A stretch of DNA of 46,721 bases from contig JAVBKV010000062.1 in assembly GCA_031553885.1 (NCBI GenBank), positions 1 to 46,721 of the forward strand. The letters are read 5' to 3'. This document shows, piece after piece, positions 33,399 to 43,140 of the stretch. The notes below the pieces were generated by a model. That model made no database searches. It worked only from the letters and a program-made list of their open reading frames with translations, and was not told the DNA's origin. A program made the position numbers and the translations under genes. Numbering within the stretch: position 1 is the first letter of the stretch; each line of letters opens with the position of its first letter. This stretch comes from JAVBKV01 sp031553885. Lineage in GTDB: Bacteria > Bacteroidota > Bacteroidia > Bacteroidales > Azobacteroidaceae.

Positions 33399-36374
33399 AT
33401 GTCCCAATCACTGAGAGTCAAGTTCCGTGAGATTACAGGTGAACGATTGATTGCCGAAACCTTGGAAGGAAAGCCTGTAATGATTTGCTGTACTGATTTA
33501 CAGCAGCAGGAGTTGGAGGGATTGATTATCCGTTTACAACCGGGAGCTCTTTTTAATCTGCTGAATATAACCGAAAATGTTTCCGGAATACTGGAGGCTG
33601 AGTTTTTGGTATTAGAGCCTGATTACCTGGTCGATATCAGTGCATTGGCCGAATGTTTCCGTCTGTATGGTCATCATCCGTTGAATTATTCCCTTTCCCG
33701 TATTCAACCGATAGAAAATACGGCTCCTTTATTGTTGGGAAATACGGCTAACTTTTTTATTGACGAGTTGGTGCACGAGGAAGAAACTGCGCCGGTGGAT
33801 TACTTTTCCGTACTGAAGAAATTGTTTAAAAATTCTCCTTTTGAATTTACGGCTTGTGAGGAATTAAAGGATTCCCGCTCGGAAACCGAATTTTTTGCTT
33901 CCTGTCAAAAACATTTTCAACACATCCGTCAGGTAGTGAGTCAATTATTTCCCAAAGCCGGAATTGACAGGGAAAAGGTAGTCCTTGAGCCTTCTTTCAT
34001 TTCCAACGCTTTGGGGGTACAGGGACGTTTGGACCTGATGCTATGCGATTTTTCCGCTTTTGTGGAATTAAAATCGGGAAAAGGAACCGAAGATTTCCGT
34101 ACGGGCGGGCAATTTTTACATTCCAGTATCAATCATTATACCCAGATGATCCTGTACCTGGCTGTGCTGGAATTCAACCTGGATTTACAGGCGGATGATA
34201 TACGTTCATATTTGTTGTACTCGAAGTATCCTGTGCTTTCGAAAGAGCGTCATTCGCGCAGGCACTTGCAGGAGGCGATTACATTACGGAATGCGATCGT
34301 GGCTCTGGAATACGATATCCAGCGGCGGAATAATGCCGGTCATACGCGAAAGATCCTGGATGATATCCGTTCCGGAATACTGAATACATCCGGACTGACA
34401 GGTACTTTTTTTGACCGGTATCTGCAACCTTCGATCGATCGTTTTCATTCTGCATTTAGTTTGCTGAGTGAAGAAGAACAGACGTACTGGATGCGGCTTT
34501 ATACGTTTGTTGTCAAGGAGCTGTGGCTTTCGAAGGTGGGTGAAAGGGAATACGAAGGAATCGCCAAGGCTTCCAACCTTTGGAACGTATCTTTTGAGGA
34601 TAAAATCATTGCCGGTGAAATCCTGTATGACCTGCAGATGACGGATAACCAGGCTGCTTCTGAAAATCATACGGTGACGTTGAAAATCCCGGAATACACG
34701 GATCTCTATCTTCCCAATTTCAGACCGGGAGACGCGGTTGTTCTCTACGAACGGAATTCGGAGGCCGATACGGTAAATAATCATCAGGTATTCAAAGGTT
34801 CGATTGAGCGTTTGAAAAGTGAAAGTGTGACTATTCGCCTACGTTATCGTCAGAAGAATACAGCCGTTTGGAAGGATGGAGTATTGTATGCGCTGGAACA
34901 CGACTATATGGATTCTACTTACACGGGAATGTTCCGGGCCTTGTATGCTTTCCTCGAAGCCAACCAGGACCGTAGGGATCTTTTGCTATGCCGTCGGATG
35001 CCAGAGACCTTTCCTGAACAGGAAGGGTTAGATTCGGACGACGATGTGCTTCGTTCCGTCCGGAAAGCGATGGCTGCCCGGGATTGTTTCATGCTGGTAG
35101 GGCCTCCCGGAACCGGAAAGACTTCATTGGCTCTGAAGCAACTGGTAGAAGCCTGTCTGCGGGAAAATAAAACCAATATTCTGCTGCTTTCCTATACTAA
35201 CCGGGCTGTGGATGAAATCTGTAAAGCCTTGCTGTCGGTCAGTGAATACCTGCCTTTTATACGGATCGGGAGCGAATTGAATTGTGCTCCGGAATACAGG
35301 AGCCATTTATTGGAGCATTGTCTGGAGAGTTGTAGCCGGAGAAACGAGGTTCAGTATGTAATCGAGCATTGCCGTATTTTTGTAGGGACGGTTGCTTCGG
35401 TTTGGAACAAGCCCGGTCTTTTTCATCTCAAACGTTTTGATATGGCGATTGTGGATGAGGCTACCCAATTGCTGGAGCCTCACTTGTTGGGTATTTTATG
35501 TGCTAAAACTTCGTCCGGAGCGAATGCGGTCAGTCGGTTTGTACTGATCGGAGATCACAAGCAATTGCCGGCTGTAATTTTGCAGTCGAAGGAGGAAAGT
35601 AGGGTAGAGGAGCCGGTTTTACAACAGACCGGTTTGTCGGATCTGAGTAATTCCCTGTTTGAGCGTTTGTACCGGAAATACCGGGAGGCCGGAATCGATG
35701 CGGCTTTTGACCGTTTATCCAAACAGGGAAGAATGCATCCGTTGATTTCATCCTTTCCTTCCCGTTATTTTTATGAAGGAAAACTGGAATGTGCCGGATT
35801 ACCTCATCAGAATGAAAGTTCGTTGTTGTTCCCCGGAGTTACGGATGATTTTTCTTCCCGGGTTTCTGCTTGCCGGCTGGTATTTTTGAATATTGAACGG
35901 CTTGAAAAAGAATATGCGGATAAGACCAATCCGGAGGAAGCTGCTCTAGTGGTTCGTATTTGCCGGGAATTTTATGACCGTTCCGTCATCCTCGGGCAAT
36001 CCTTCGATCCGCAAACCATCGGGATCATAACTCCTTTCCGGAATCAGATTGCTCTGATCCGGAAAAAGTTACAGGAGACGGGAATTGAAGCGTTCTCTTC
36101 CATTGTGATCGATACGGTCGAACGGTTTCAGGGAAGTCAGAAAGATTGTATTATTTATTCTTTTTGTGTCAGTACTTCCCGGCAATTAGCCGCTTTACCC
36201 AATACAATGGAAGAAAACGGAATCCGGATTGACCGGAAATTAAATGTGGTGCTGACCCGGGCAAGAAAACAGTTGTTTATTGTCGGGAATGCTTCCTTAC
36301 TGTCTGAAAATCCGATATACCGGGAATTGATCGGACACATCCGGAAAGAAGGCGTTTTTGTTGATTCTTTTTGA
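33399..36374 (+). CDS. Dna2-like nuclease-helicase (PD-(D/E)XK plus superfamily 1 helicase)
   Basis: 991 residues, cytoplasmic. The N-terminal third has a PD-(D/E)XK nuclease core: D212 in GRLDLM and E223-L-K225 in VELKSGKG, with QMILYLAVLEF as the following helix. The CxxC-type iron-sulphur cysteines of Cas4/Dna2 are not evident. The C-terminal half is a DNA2/NAM7-type helicase: Walker A GPPGTGKT (568-575), Walker B VDEA (685-688), GDHKQLPAV, and the motif VI region LNVVLTRARKQL. Predicted role is DNA end or flap processing. It starts 27 bases after the esterase gene; the two may share a transcript without sharing function. Confidence 0.88.
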   Translation: MSQSLRVKFREITGERLIAETLEGKPVMICCTDLQQQELEGLIIRLQPGALFNLLNITENVSGILEAEFLVLEPDYLVDISALAECFRLYGHHPLNYSLSRIQPIENTAPLLLGNTANFFIDELVHEEETAPVDYFSVLKKLFKNSPFEFTACEELKDSRSETEFFASCQKHFQHIRQVVSQLFPKAGIDREKVVLEPSFISNALGVQGRLDLMLCDFSAFVELKSGKGTEDFRTGGQFLHSSINHYTQMILYLAVLEFNLDLQADDIRSYLLYSKYPVLSKERHSRRHLQEAITLRNAIVALEYDIQRRNNAGHTRKILDDIRSGILNTSGLTGTFFDRYLQPSIDRFHSAFSLLSEEEQTYWMRLYTFVVKELWLSKVGEREYEGIAKASNLWNVSFEDKIIAGEILYDLQMTDNQAASENHTVTLKIPEYTDLYLPNFRPGDAVVLYERNSEADTVNNHQVFKGSIERLKSESVTIRLRYRQKNTAVWKDGVLYALEHDYMDSTYTGMFRALYAFLEANQDRRDLLLCRRMPETFPEQEGLDSDDDVLRSVRKAMAARDCFMLVGPPGTGKTSLALKQLVEACLRENKTNILLLSYTNRAVDEICKALLSVSEYLPFIRIGSELNCAPEYRSHLLEHCLESCSRRNEVQYVIEHCRIFVGTVASVWNKPGLFHLKRFDMAIVDEATQLLEPHLLGILCAKTSSGANAVSRFVLIGDHKQLPAVILQSKEESRVEEPVLQQTGLSDLSNSLFERLYRKYREAGIDAAFDRLSKQGRMHPLISSFPSRYFYEGKLECAGLPHQNESSLLFPGVTDDFSSRVSACRLVFLNIERLEKEYADKTNPEEAALVVRICREFYDRSVILGQSFDPQTIGIITPFRNQIALIRKKLQETGIEAFSSIVIDTVERFQGSQKDCIIYSFCVSTSRQLAALPNTMEENGIRIDRKLNVVLTRARKQLFIVGNASLLSENPIYRELIGHIRKEGVFVDSF

Positions 36375-36487
36375 ATGCTCCCGATGTATTAAAAGTTAAT
36401 TTTTGAATGGTTATTGGGTATTAAAAACAAAAAATATTTTTATTATTAATACTGTTTTTGGAAAATCCATTATCTTTAGAGAATAAT

Positions 36488-36636
36488 AATGAACTTCTTG
36501 TAACCCTTTCTGCCGACGGCATGCTGGTCAAACGCCCGGTTCTGGTCTTTGAGCCAATATTCTCCTTAAATTCAGGGAAGAAGTGTGGAAGAAATGTTGG
36601 GGATTATTTGATGATATGACTTTTTATGAAATATAG
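36488..36636 (+). pseudogene. decayed arsC/Spx-family fragment with frameshift
   Basis: The frame from 36488 reads NELLVTLSADGMLVKRPVLV, matching the conserved C-terminal part of ArsC-like arsenate reductase family proteins (DGxLVKRPxLV). After about 36549 the match shifts frame: the frame through 36571 reads FREEVWKKCWGLFDDM, the expected continuation (GFxExxW), ending TAG at 36634-36636. The N-terminal half with the active-site cysteine is missing and no intact reading exists. The end overlaps the start of the next lipoprotein gene by 11 bases. This marks a past deletion or insertion boundary. Confidence 0.7.
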
Positions 36637-38359
36637 TTTAACGAAGATTAAGTCCAAAAGTTCCTTTGCATTGATCGGACTTTTTATTTTTTCTGTTTTT
36701 TATACCGCATGTAAGGAAGAAGAAGATATGCCATTCCTGGAACTGTCTGATTCTGTATTGCAATTTGTTTCTGAAGGTGGATATAATACGCTGGGGATCA
36801 GTAGCAATCAGTACTGGAAGTTTCAGAATGTTCCAGATTGGTGTGTAATTACTGATAAAAGCGGAAATGGAAGCAAAACTATCCGGATAGAGGTGTCTGC
36901 TTATACGGATGATATTGAACGAAAGGTGGAGATTCAGGTTGTTTCCGGTAAACTGTTACAGAAATTTACTATTCTACAGAAAGAATTTTACACCACGAAG
37001 TTATCTGTGTCTGTGTCCGAATTGATCTTTTCCAACAATGGAGAGGAAAAATTGGTTGAGATTGAGACGGATGGAAAATGGAAGCTTACATTTCCTGATT
37101 GGGTAGTAGTTAGTCAACAGGAAGGATTTGGTAAAGCAACGATTACAGTGAAAACAGAAGCTAATACTTCTTCGGAGGTAAAAGAAGGTAGTATGAAGAT
37201 AACGTCGGGTGGATTTTCACGGGAAATCAAACTATATCAGGAGAATATATTGCCTGCGAATACGATAGAGGTGGTAATTGCAGGTAATCTGAAGCGCGAA
37301 TTGGAATCTTCGCAATTAATGAATACTGATAAATTGATTATTCTGGGAGAACTTAAAGCGGAGGACTTTTCTACTTTGCGATCCATGCCTAACCTGAAAT
37401 ACTTGGATCTGGAGAAAGTAGTGATCCGTCAGGGGTATTATCATGTAGGTAGTGATGGTTGGTATTGGAATCTATCTCCAGCCAATGAGTTGCCAATGTA
37501 TTCCTTTGATAACTGTTCTAAACTGGAAACGGTGGTTTTACCCATGAGCATTGACCGGATCGGAAGGTATGCATTCCAAAAATGCACAGGGATTACATCG
37601 ATTACCATACCCGACAATGTCATTGAAACCGATGAATGTACTTTTCTCGAATGTGAGAATCTAAAAAATGTTGTTTTGTCAAAGCAGATGAAACGGATTT
37701 CCACACAAATGTTTTTGAAATGTAAATCTTTGTGTCAGATTAACATTCCCGAAAACATAAGTGAGATTGGAGCTGGAGCATTTGGTTCAAACGGCTTTGT
37801 ATCCATAACAATCCCGTCTTCAGTAAAAAAGATAGAAGCGGGTATATTTTCTCAATGTGAGAAATTAGAGAATATCGTAATACCCGAGACAGTAGACGAG
37901 ATAAATACAGCTCATATGTTCTTCCGGTGTCGAGAATTGAAAGATGTTCAACTTACAGAGCATACAAAAGAATTGGGAACCGCAGTATTCTGGGGGTGTA
38001 CTTCTCTGACATCCATTCGTCTTCCCGAACAAGTAGAAAAGATCGGTGATCAGGCATTCTGGGAGTGTCCGGGTCTGACATCCCTTACATTTCCTGCGAG
38101 TGTAAATCATTTCGGGGAAATGGCATTCGGCCGGAGTACTTCCTTGAAAGAAATTCGCGTATTGAATCCGACGCCTCCAAGATTAGTGTACGCTAGCTTT
38201 GGTACGTTTGGAGATTTTGATACTAAAAATTGTACATTATACGTACCTAAAGGGAGTAAGCCTGCCTATTTAGCCAAAATACCGGCAGGATATTATTCAA
38301 TTACATCGTGGGGTGCATATTTTCGAGATGACCGAGATAACATAGTTGAGATGGAATAG
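36626..38359 (+). CDS. BACON and BspA-like leucine-rich repeat surface lipoprotein
   Basis: 577 residues, lipoprotein signal ending FYTAC (Cys about 29). Two BACON domains follow (about 38-118 and 125-207; VPDWCVITDKSGNG and FPDWVVVSQQEGFG are the typical DW...G motifs). Then BspA-type LRR_5 repeats run from about 285 to 530 (units like LETVVLPMSIDRIGRYAF and LTSIRLPEQVEKIGDQAF), ending with a TLYVPKGSKPAY cap. Such proteins are displayed at the outer membrane and may bind glycans or host proteins. It forms a pair with the next gene, 5 bases away. Confidence 0.88.
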   Translation: MKYSLTKIKSKSSFALIGLFIFSVFYTACKEEEDMPFLELSDSVLQFVSEGGYNTLGISSNQYWKFQNVPDWCVITDKSGNGSKTIRIEVSAYTDDIERKVEIQVVSGKLLQKFTILQKEFYTTKLSVSVSELIFSNNGEEKLVEIETDGKWKLTFPDWVVVSQQEGFGKATITVKTEANTSSEVKEGSMKITSGGFSREIKLYQENILPANTIEVVIAGNLKRELESSQLMNTDKLIILGELKAEDFSTLRSMPNLKYLDLEKVVIRQGYYHVGSDGWYWNLSPANELPMYSFDNCSKLETVVLPMSIDRIGRYAFQKCTGITSITIPDNVIETDECTFLECENLKNVVLSKQMKRISTQMFLKCKSLCQINIPENISEIGAGAFGSNGFVSITIPSSVKKIEAGIFSQCEKLENIVIPETVDEINTAHMFFRCRELKDVQLTEHTKELGTAVFWGCTSLTSIRLPEQVEKIGDQAFWECPGLTSLTFPASVNHFGEMAFGRSTSLKEIRVLNPTPPRLVYASFGTFGDFDTKNCTLYVPKGSKPAYLAKIPAGYYSITSWGAYFRDDRDNIVEME

Positions 38360-38364
38360 TACTT

Positions 38365-39777
38365 ATGAAGAAGAATCATATTACCTATAGTATACTTGCA
38401 CTGATTGTCTGTTTTTTTCAATCGTGTGTCACAGAAGAAGTTTTACGGACCGCTTCTTACCTTGATTTGTCTACGAAAGAAATTATTCTCAGTCCGCAGG
38501 GAGGTTCTATGAGTTTTGATGTTTCTTCTGATGGAGATTGGATGATTACGGGTGTTCCCGATTGGCTTTCTGTCGATCAAAAAGCTGGGGTGAATAATGG
38601 CACTGTATCATTCTCCGCATCGGTTAATACAATATTGGAGGAGAGAACTGTTTCGCTCGTTGTTAAAGCTGGAACACTATGTAAGGAAGTGAAGGTTACT
38701 CAGGAAAACCAAGAATATGCATTGTCAGATACCAGTTTTCGTTTCCCGATTGGAGGCGGGAGTCGGATATTGGAAATCCAATATCCCGGCAATTGGAGCC
38801 TTTCATCTTTGCCTTCCTGGGTTCAAGTTGATCAGAAACAGGGTCGTGGTAATGGATTTGTTGAACTGACAATATCTAAAAATAACGGTAAAAAACAAAG
38901 GCGGGCTACCCTCCTGTTATCCATAGGTTTGCATACAGAAGAAATCAATATCACCCAAAGTTTAGCAGATGTGATAGTAGAAACCCCAGGGAACTTGCAG
39001 GAAAAACTGGAACAAAACAATTTAATGAATGAGGTTCAGCTTGCAATAGAAGGACTTATCGATTGTAATGACATTAATGTTCTTCGCACAATATCTAACC
39101 TTCGCATTCTAAAAATGAAAGACATCCGGATCGAAGAAAGTACAGGATGGGTTTTCGGGAATTATGTAAATTGTCCGAAAGACGGATTGCCTGATTTCTC
39201 ATTCAGAGGGTTAAGACTGATAGAATTGGAATTGCCGGATAGCCTGAAATCCATAGGTAGTTCTGCTCTTTCTTATACAACCTTGATAAACCTCGTGATA
39301 CCGGATCAGGTAAAATCCATTGGTGATTGGGCTTTTTCTGGATGTCATTCATTGGAGTCGATGATTATTCCTGCCAGTGTGGAACAAATAGGAGAGTCTG
39401 CGTTTTATTCTTGTGAAAATTTAGAGTCGATGATTATTCATGGAAATATTACCGAAATAAAAAAAGATTGTTTCCTTGGTTGTAGCAAGATGACAACATT
39501 GATTTTGCCAAACAGCCTGGTTAAAATAGAAGATGCATTTTCTGTTTGTTATAATCTAAAAACCATTACATTACCTCCTAAATTGAAAGAAATAGAGAAC
39601 AATGCTTTTAGTTCCTGTCGCCTTGAAGAAATTCACTCTAAATGCATAGTCCCTCCGACAATATCGAAAAAAACATTTTGGGAAAGTTACCTGAAGATTG
39701 TATATGTTCCGAGAGGTTCACTAAAAGCATATCAGTCCGCTCCGTACTGGTCAAACTTTACTATCATAGAAGAATAA
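38365..39777 (+). CDS. second BACON and BspA-like LRR lipoprotein
   Basis: 470 residues with the same architecture as its upstream neighbour: lipobox FFQSC (Cys about 21), two BACON domains (about 35-115 and 118-200, VPDWLSVDQKAGVNNG and LPSWVQVDQKQGRGNG), a matching linker LQEKLEQNNLMNEVQLAIEG, then about seven LRR_5 units and a KIVYVPRGSLKAY cap. The shared domain order and linker indicate a tandem duplication followed by divergence. Converges with the beta-propeller gene (7-base gap). Confidence 0.88.
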   Translation: MKKNHITYSILALIVCFFQSCVTEEVLRTASYLDLSTKEIILSPQGGSMSFDVSSDGDWMITGVPDWLSVDQKAGVNNGTVSFSASVNTILEERTVSLVVKAGTLCKEVKVTQENQEYALSDTSFRFPIGGGSRILEIQYPGNWSLSSLPSWVQVDQKQGRGNGFVELTISKNNGKKQRRATLLLSIGLHTEEINITQSLADVIVETPGNLQEKLEQNNLMNEVQLAIEGLIDCNDINVLRTISNLRILKMKDIRIEESTGWVFGNYVNCPKDGLPDFSFRGLRLIELELPDSLKSIGSSALSYTTLINLVIPDQVKSIGDWAFSGCHSLESMIIPASVEQIGESAFYSCENLESMIIHGNITEIKKDCFLGCSKMTTLILPNSLVKIEDAFSVCYNLKTITLPPKLKEIENNAFSSCRLEEIHSKCIVPPTISKKTFWESYLKIVYVPRGSLKAYQSAPYWSNFTIIEE

Positions 39778-39784
39778 GCAGTTA

Positions 39785-40990
39785 TTATTGGAAAATACTC
39801 CCCCTTCCAGTAGTTTGTTTTTTATGTTTGATCAGCATTATCACCGGATTGGATTCTTCGTTCAATGTCGCAGCAATTTCTTTTAATCTGCCTCTTAGTT
39901 TCCCTTTCTCGTAATCCTCAACAAGTTGGTGAGCTTCTAAAATTTGCTTGGATGGGATTTCGTTATTTACAGGTTGTGACTTCAAAAATGCTTCTTCTTT
40001 ATTTAAATAATCGTCATTATACACAGTATATCTGAATAAGGACTTTTTCTGCTTGTCGTACAATAAATCAGTACCTGGAAATTTTTGCTCTTTTTTTACG
40101 GCTTCCATAAAATAATAACGGTCGGTAATCATACTCAGGAAAAGAAATACTTCCGGATCCATAGATTGGACAGATGGAATTCTTGTGATAAACGGAACTA
40201 TTTGATGGTCAGATAAATAATTGTACGCGGTGTCGGCTGAAAGTTCTACCAGTATCCAATTGTCAAAATAAGGAACTAATGGATAAAAGGTTGAGGGTGA
40301 GGAAGCGTAAGTCATACCACTTGCCTCATCTTTGAATTTCATCACCATTGTTTTCTTTTCTTTAAATGGAATTTGAATCTCTTTGGTAATGCTACCATCC
40401 TGTTTAGATATTATCATAAATGATTGCCCTGTATTAATCAAAGCTATACTACCGGAATTTTCATTACGAACATCATGACAAATTAAATTTTCCCGATCGA
40501 AATTGTATACTTCACCATACATGGTACCTTCTTTGTGCCGAAAACTTCTTTTAAAATTCCCTTCCAAGTCATACACTATTATTTTTCTTGTTGAATAGTT
40601 ATTGACAAACATTTCACCCTCATCTTCATCCAGGGTAATTCCCAAAATACCGGTATATTCTTCTCCTCCCTGCCCCTTTCGATTTATCTTTTTTAAGGCT
40701 TTTCCGTTTCTGTCAAAGATAAAAATATCACCATCGCCGGTACGATTTCTTACTATCATGAACTTCTTACCGATGTCTTGCACAAGACCTTGACAAATAA
40801 AATCGTCATTCGTCTCTAACGGAATGTATTCCACATCCATAAAGTCCTGGAGAATCAGTTCTTTCTTCGGATAGCTTGCTATGACGTCAACCGTAATGAG
40901 CGCATCCGTTTGCTTATCCGATTTGTTTCCTCGGCATCCTACAAGGCCTGCTGACAATATAATAAAAGTGAAAAGAATGGTTGTTCTCAT
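39785..40990 (-). CDS. 6-bladed beta-propeller lipoprotein
   Basis: 401 residues, lipobox GLVGC (Cys 19). The opening FMDVEYIPLETNDDFICQ and blades with IFIFDRNGKALKKINRKGQGGEEY, then IIVYDLEGNFKRSF, are typical of the Bacteroidota 6-bladed beta-propeller lipoprotein family. These are abundant in gut Bacteroidales; their ligand is not known. It lies downstream of the M56/BlaI operon on the same strand, with an 87-base gap. Confidence 0.85.
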   Translation of the reverse strand: MRTTILFTFIILSAGLVGCRGNKSDKQTDALITVDVIASYPKKELILQDFMDVEYIPLETNDDFICQGLVQDIGKKFMIVRNRTGDGDIFIFDRNGKALKKINRKGQGGEEYTGILGITLDEDEGEMFVNNYSTRKIIVYDLEGNFKRSFRHKEGTMYGEVYNFDRENLICHDVRNENSGSIALINTGQSFMIISKQDGSITKEIQIPFKEKKTMVMKFKDEASGMTYASSPSTFYPLVPYFDNWILVELSADTAYNYLSDHQIVPFITRIPSVQSMDPEVFLFLSMITDRYYFMEAVKKEQKFPGTDLLYDKQKKSLFRYTVYNDDYLNKEEAFLKSQPVNNEIPSKQILEAHQLVEDYEKGKLRGRLKEIAATLNEESNPVIMLIKHKKQTTGRGSIFQ

Positions 40991-41034
40991 GGATTAGTGA
41001 TTTAAGATTAATATCAATGGCGGGTTGGATATCA

Positions 41035-41060
41035 GGTAGCCTGCGCTTTTAAAGGCTACC
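41035..41060 (-). terminator. hairpin between the M56 gene and the beta-propeller gene
   Basis: GGTAGCCT (41035-41042) and its complement (41053-41060) can form an 8-bp stem. No T run follows on the minus strand, so it may be a weak terminator or an mRNA-processing structure. Confidence 0.35.
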
Positions 41061-41077
41061 CGACATCCAGCAAATGG

Positions 41078-42754
41078 TCATTTCAGACCGATTGTAATTC
41101 TCTTTCCTTTTTTTCCGTTGGGCAAAGTTACATCATACTCTACTTTGGTTGACTTTATTTTGTCCTTTTCAATTACTTCGAATTCCGACTTGCTTAATTC
41201 TTTTCCACCCTCTATCTGATAAATAATATTGTCGGTAGAAATTTTATCTTTATCGCTATCATTATTCCGACCGTAGCCGATAATCGTCACCTGATTGTCG
41301 GTAGAAGTTTTATCTTTACCGCTATCCTTGGCTGTTGAAAGTCTAAAATAGAGGGGTAGGTGAAAATATACATATACGTTTTCTCCACCTTGTTTCCCCG
41401 GTATCCATTTTGGCATTTCTTTTACTACACGTACAGCTTCTCTGTCACAACTAGGAGCCAGTGCTTTTTCTATTTCAACATTTTCTATGGATCCATCCGG
41501 AGCTACTACAAAACGTATAAGTACACGTCCTTGTATTCCCTCCTCCTGAGCAGTTGTCGGATAGACGAGATTATTGCTCAACCACTTGAACAATTCCTTT
41601 TCTCCACCCGGAAATTCCGGAGCTACATCTGCCCGATCAAGAATTACTTTTTCTTTTTTCTGTGTTGTATCCGTACTCTTTTTTTGCGTTACTGTTGCCG
41701 GACTTGTAACTGTTTCTGTTTTTGCCGGTTTAGTTGTTTCGACCGGAATGAATTTTTCTGATTCAGGAGTATAAAGCGCAAGTTCAGTTCCGGTTAAAAT
41801 AGCTTCAGAAGCCATTGACCGTATCTCGTTACTTACAGCCTGCAGGCTGTTGAATATCAATAAAGCAGCGACTAAAGGCAAAAATAATGCATATTTAGTC
41901 AGTCCGAACCAGGATGTTTTTTTCTTATTCATCATTTTAATTCGTTTTTTTAAAGGTGATACATTGAAATTATTAGATAGTTTTACTGCAGCCTTGTGAT
42001 AAGATAACCGGAGTAGATGAAACTGATAGTGTTCGGAATCACATCCCGAATCGATGACCGACCGGTCGGCCAGGTATTCGAGGTTCATCCGTATATCCTT
42101 TTTCATTAGCCAGACAAACGGATTGAACCAACAGATGATACACACCCATTCACAGATTAACATGTCGATGGAATGATACTGTTGCACATGAGCTTCCTCA
42201 TGCATCAGTATTTCCGTTAATTCATTTTCTTTATGTGATGTCGGATTTAATACGATCCAGCGAAAGAAGGAGAACGGAGTGGTAATTCCTTCTGATTGGT
42301 ATACTTTTCTTCCGGCAATGAATCCCGGAGTGCTTTTATATACCCGGATACAAATGCTTGAGATTTGTATTATCATCCAGGCTAGCAGGGCTAACACTCC
42401 CAGTCCGTACATTCCCAGTAATAACCAGGGAAGAGGATTTTTTTGTATGATAGCCTCCTGACCGGTTGTGCCGTCGGCCGGTTTTTCTGCCGGCGCTTCA
42501 GCTACTACCACGACTTCGTCCAGGTAAAAAGAAGGTATGCTTATTCCGCTTTCAATAATTCGGCTTATATTTTTGCTCTGAACCAATTGTTGGGTCAGGT
42601 TACAAAAGGGATAAAGCAGAGCGATGAAAAAAATCCCCAGCAATAAAAAACGTTTACATTGAAAGAAAGTGTCCCGTTGAAAGAACAACTTGTAAAATCC
42701 GTACAGGAGGACGATGGCTATATTTACCTTGAAGAGATAAACCAGTATTTCCAT
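41078..42754 (-). CDS. BlaR1-like M56 peptidase with TonB C-terminal domain
   Basis: 558 residues. Membrane segments near 5-25, 36-52, 108-132 and 268-287 surround the M56 domain with HEEAH (175-179) and a downstream E216 in LEYLAD. After the last helix and a Thr/Lys-rich linker, residues about 355-452 form a TonB C-terminal domain (PEFPGGEKELFKWLSNNLVYP, IQGRVLIRFVVAPDGSI). A roughly 100-residue tail carries two SGKDKTSTDN/SDKDKISTDN repeats. It probably responds to envelope signals and cleaves the adjacent BlaI repressor. The TonB domain suggests contact with outer-membrane or periplasmic partners; that is inference. The gap to blaI is 11 bases. Confidence 0.87.
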   Translation of the reverse strand: MEILVYLFKVNIAIVLLYGFYKLFFQRDTFFQCKRFLLLGIFFIALLYPFCNLTQQLVQSKNISRIIESGISIPSFYLDEVVVVAEAPAEKPADGTTGQEAIIQKNPLPWLLLGMYGLGVLALLAWMIIQISSICIRVYKSTPGFIAGRKVYQSEGITTPFSFFRWIVLNPTSHKENELTEILMHEEAHVQQYHSIDMLICEWVCIICWFNPFVWLMKKDIRMNLEYLADRSVIDSGCDSEHYQFHLLRLSYHKAAVKLSNNFNVSPLKKRIKMMNKKKTSWFGLTKYALFLPLVAALLIFNSLQAVSNEIRSMASEAILTGTELALYTPESEKFIPVETTKPAKTETVTSPATVTQKKSTDTTQKKEKVILDRADVAPEFPGGEKELFKWLSNNLVYPTTAQEEGIQGRVLIRFVVAPDGSIENVEIEKALAPSCDREAVRVVKEMPKWIPGKQGGENVYVYFHLPLYFRLSTAKDSGKDKTSTDNQVTIIGYGRNNDSDKDKISTDNIIYQIEGGKELSKSEFEVIEKDKIKSTKVEYDVTLPNGKKGKRITIGLK

Positions 42755-42765
42755 GGCAGTTGAAT

Positions 42766-43125
42766 TTACTTTTTGTTTTTAATCATCTGAATGATATCTT
42801 CCAGGTCTTTTTCCGATAGTTTTTCTTCCGAAGCGAAGAAACTGACCATTTCTTTGTAAGAGTTTTCAAAAAAGTTACTGACAAAACCGGATACGAATTT
42901 ACTTTTGTAATCTTCGTCTTTAATTTTAGCGGTATATTCGTATGAATTCCCATATAACCGGGAACGGACATACCCTTTGTTTTCCAGTTTTTTCATGATT
43001 GTGGCAACTGTTGTATAAGGGGGTTTGGGATCGGGATATTTTTCCCTGTAATCCTTTACAAACCCTTTCCCTGTCTGCCATACAATCAGCATGAGTTGCT
43101 CTTCCTGTGGTGTTAATTGATTCAT
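42766..43125 (-). CDS. BlaI/MecI-family transcriptional repressor
   Basis: 119 residues starting MNQLTPQEEQLMLIVW, with winged-helix recognition segment PPYTTVATIMKKLENKGYV and a C-terminal dimerisation region FFENSYKEMVSFFASEEKLS. Upstream lie two adjacent 19-bp operator-like repeats across a consensus promoter, so it almost certainly represses its own operon. Partner of the TonB-tailed M56 peptidase. Clearly diverged from the BlaI at 2832-3194. Confidence 0.92.
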   Translation of the reverse strand: MNQLTPQEEQLMLIVWQTGKGFVKDYREKYPDPKPPYTTVATIMKKLENKGYVRSRLYGNSYEYTAKIKDEDYKSKFVSGFVSNFFENSYKEMVSFFASEEKLSEKDLEDIIQMIKNKK

Positions 43126-43140
43126 AATTTCATTATTTTA

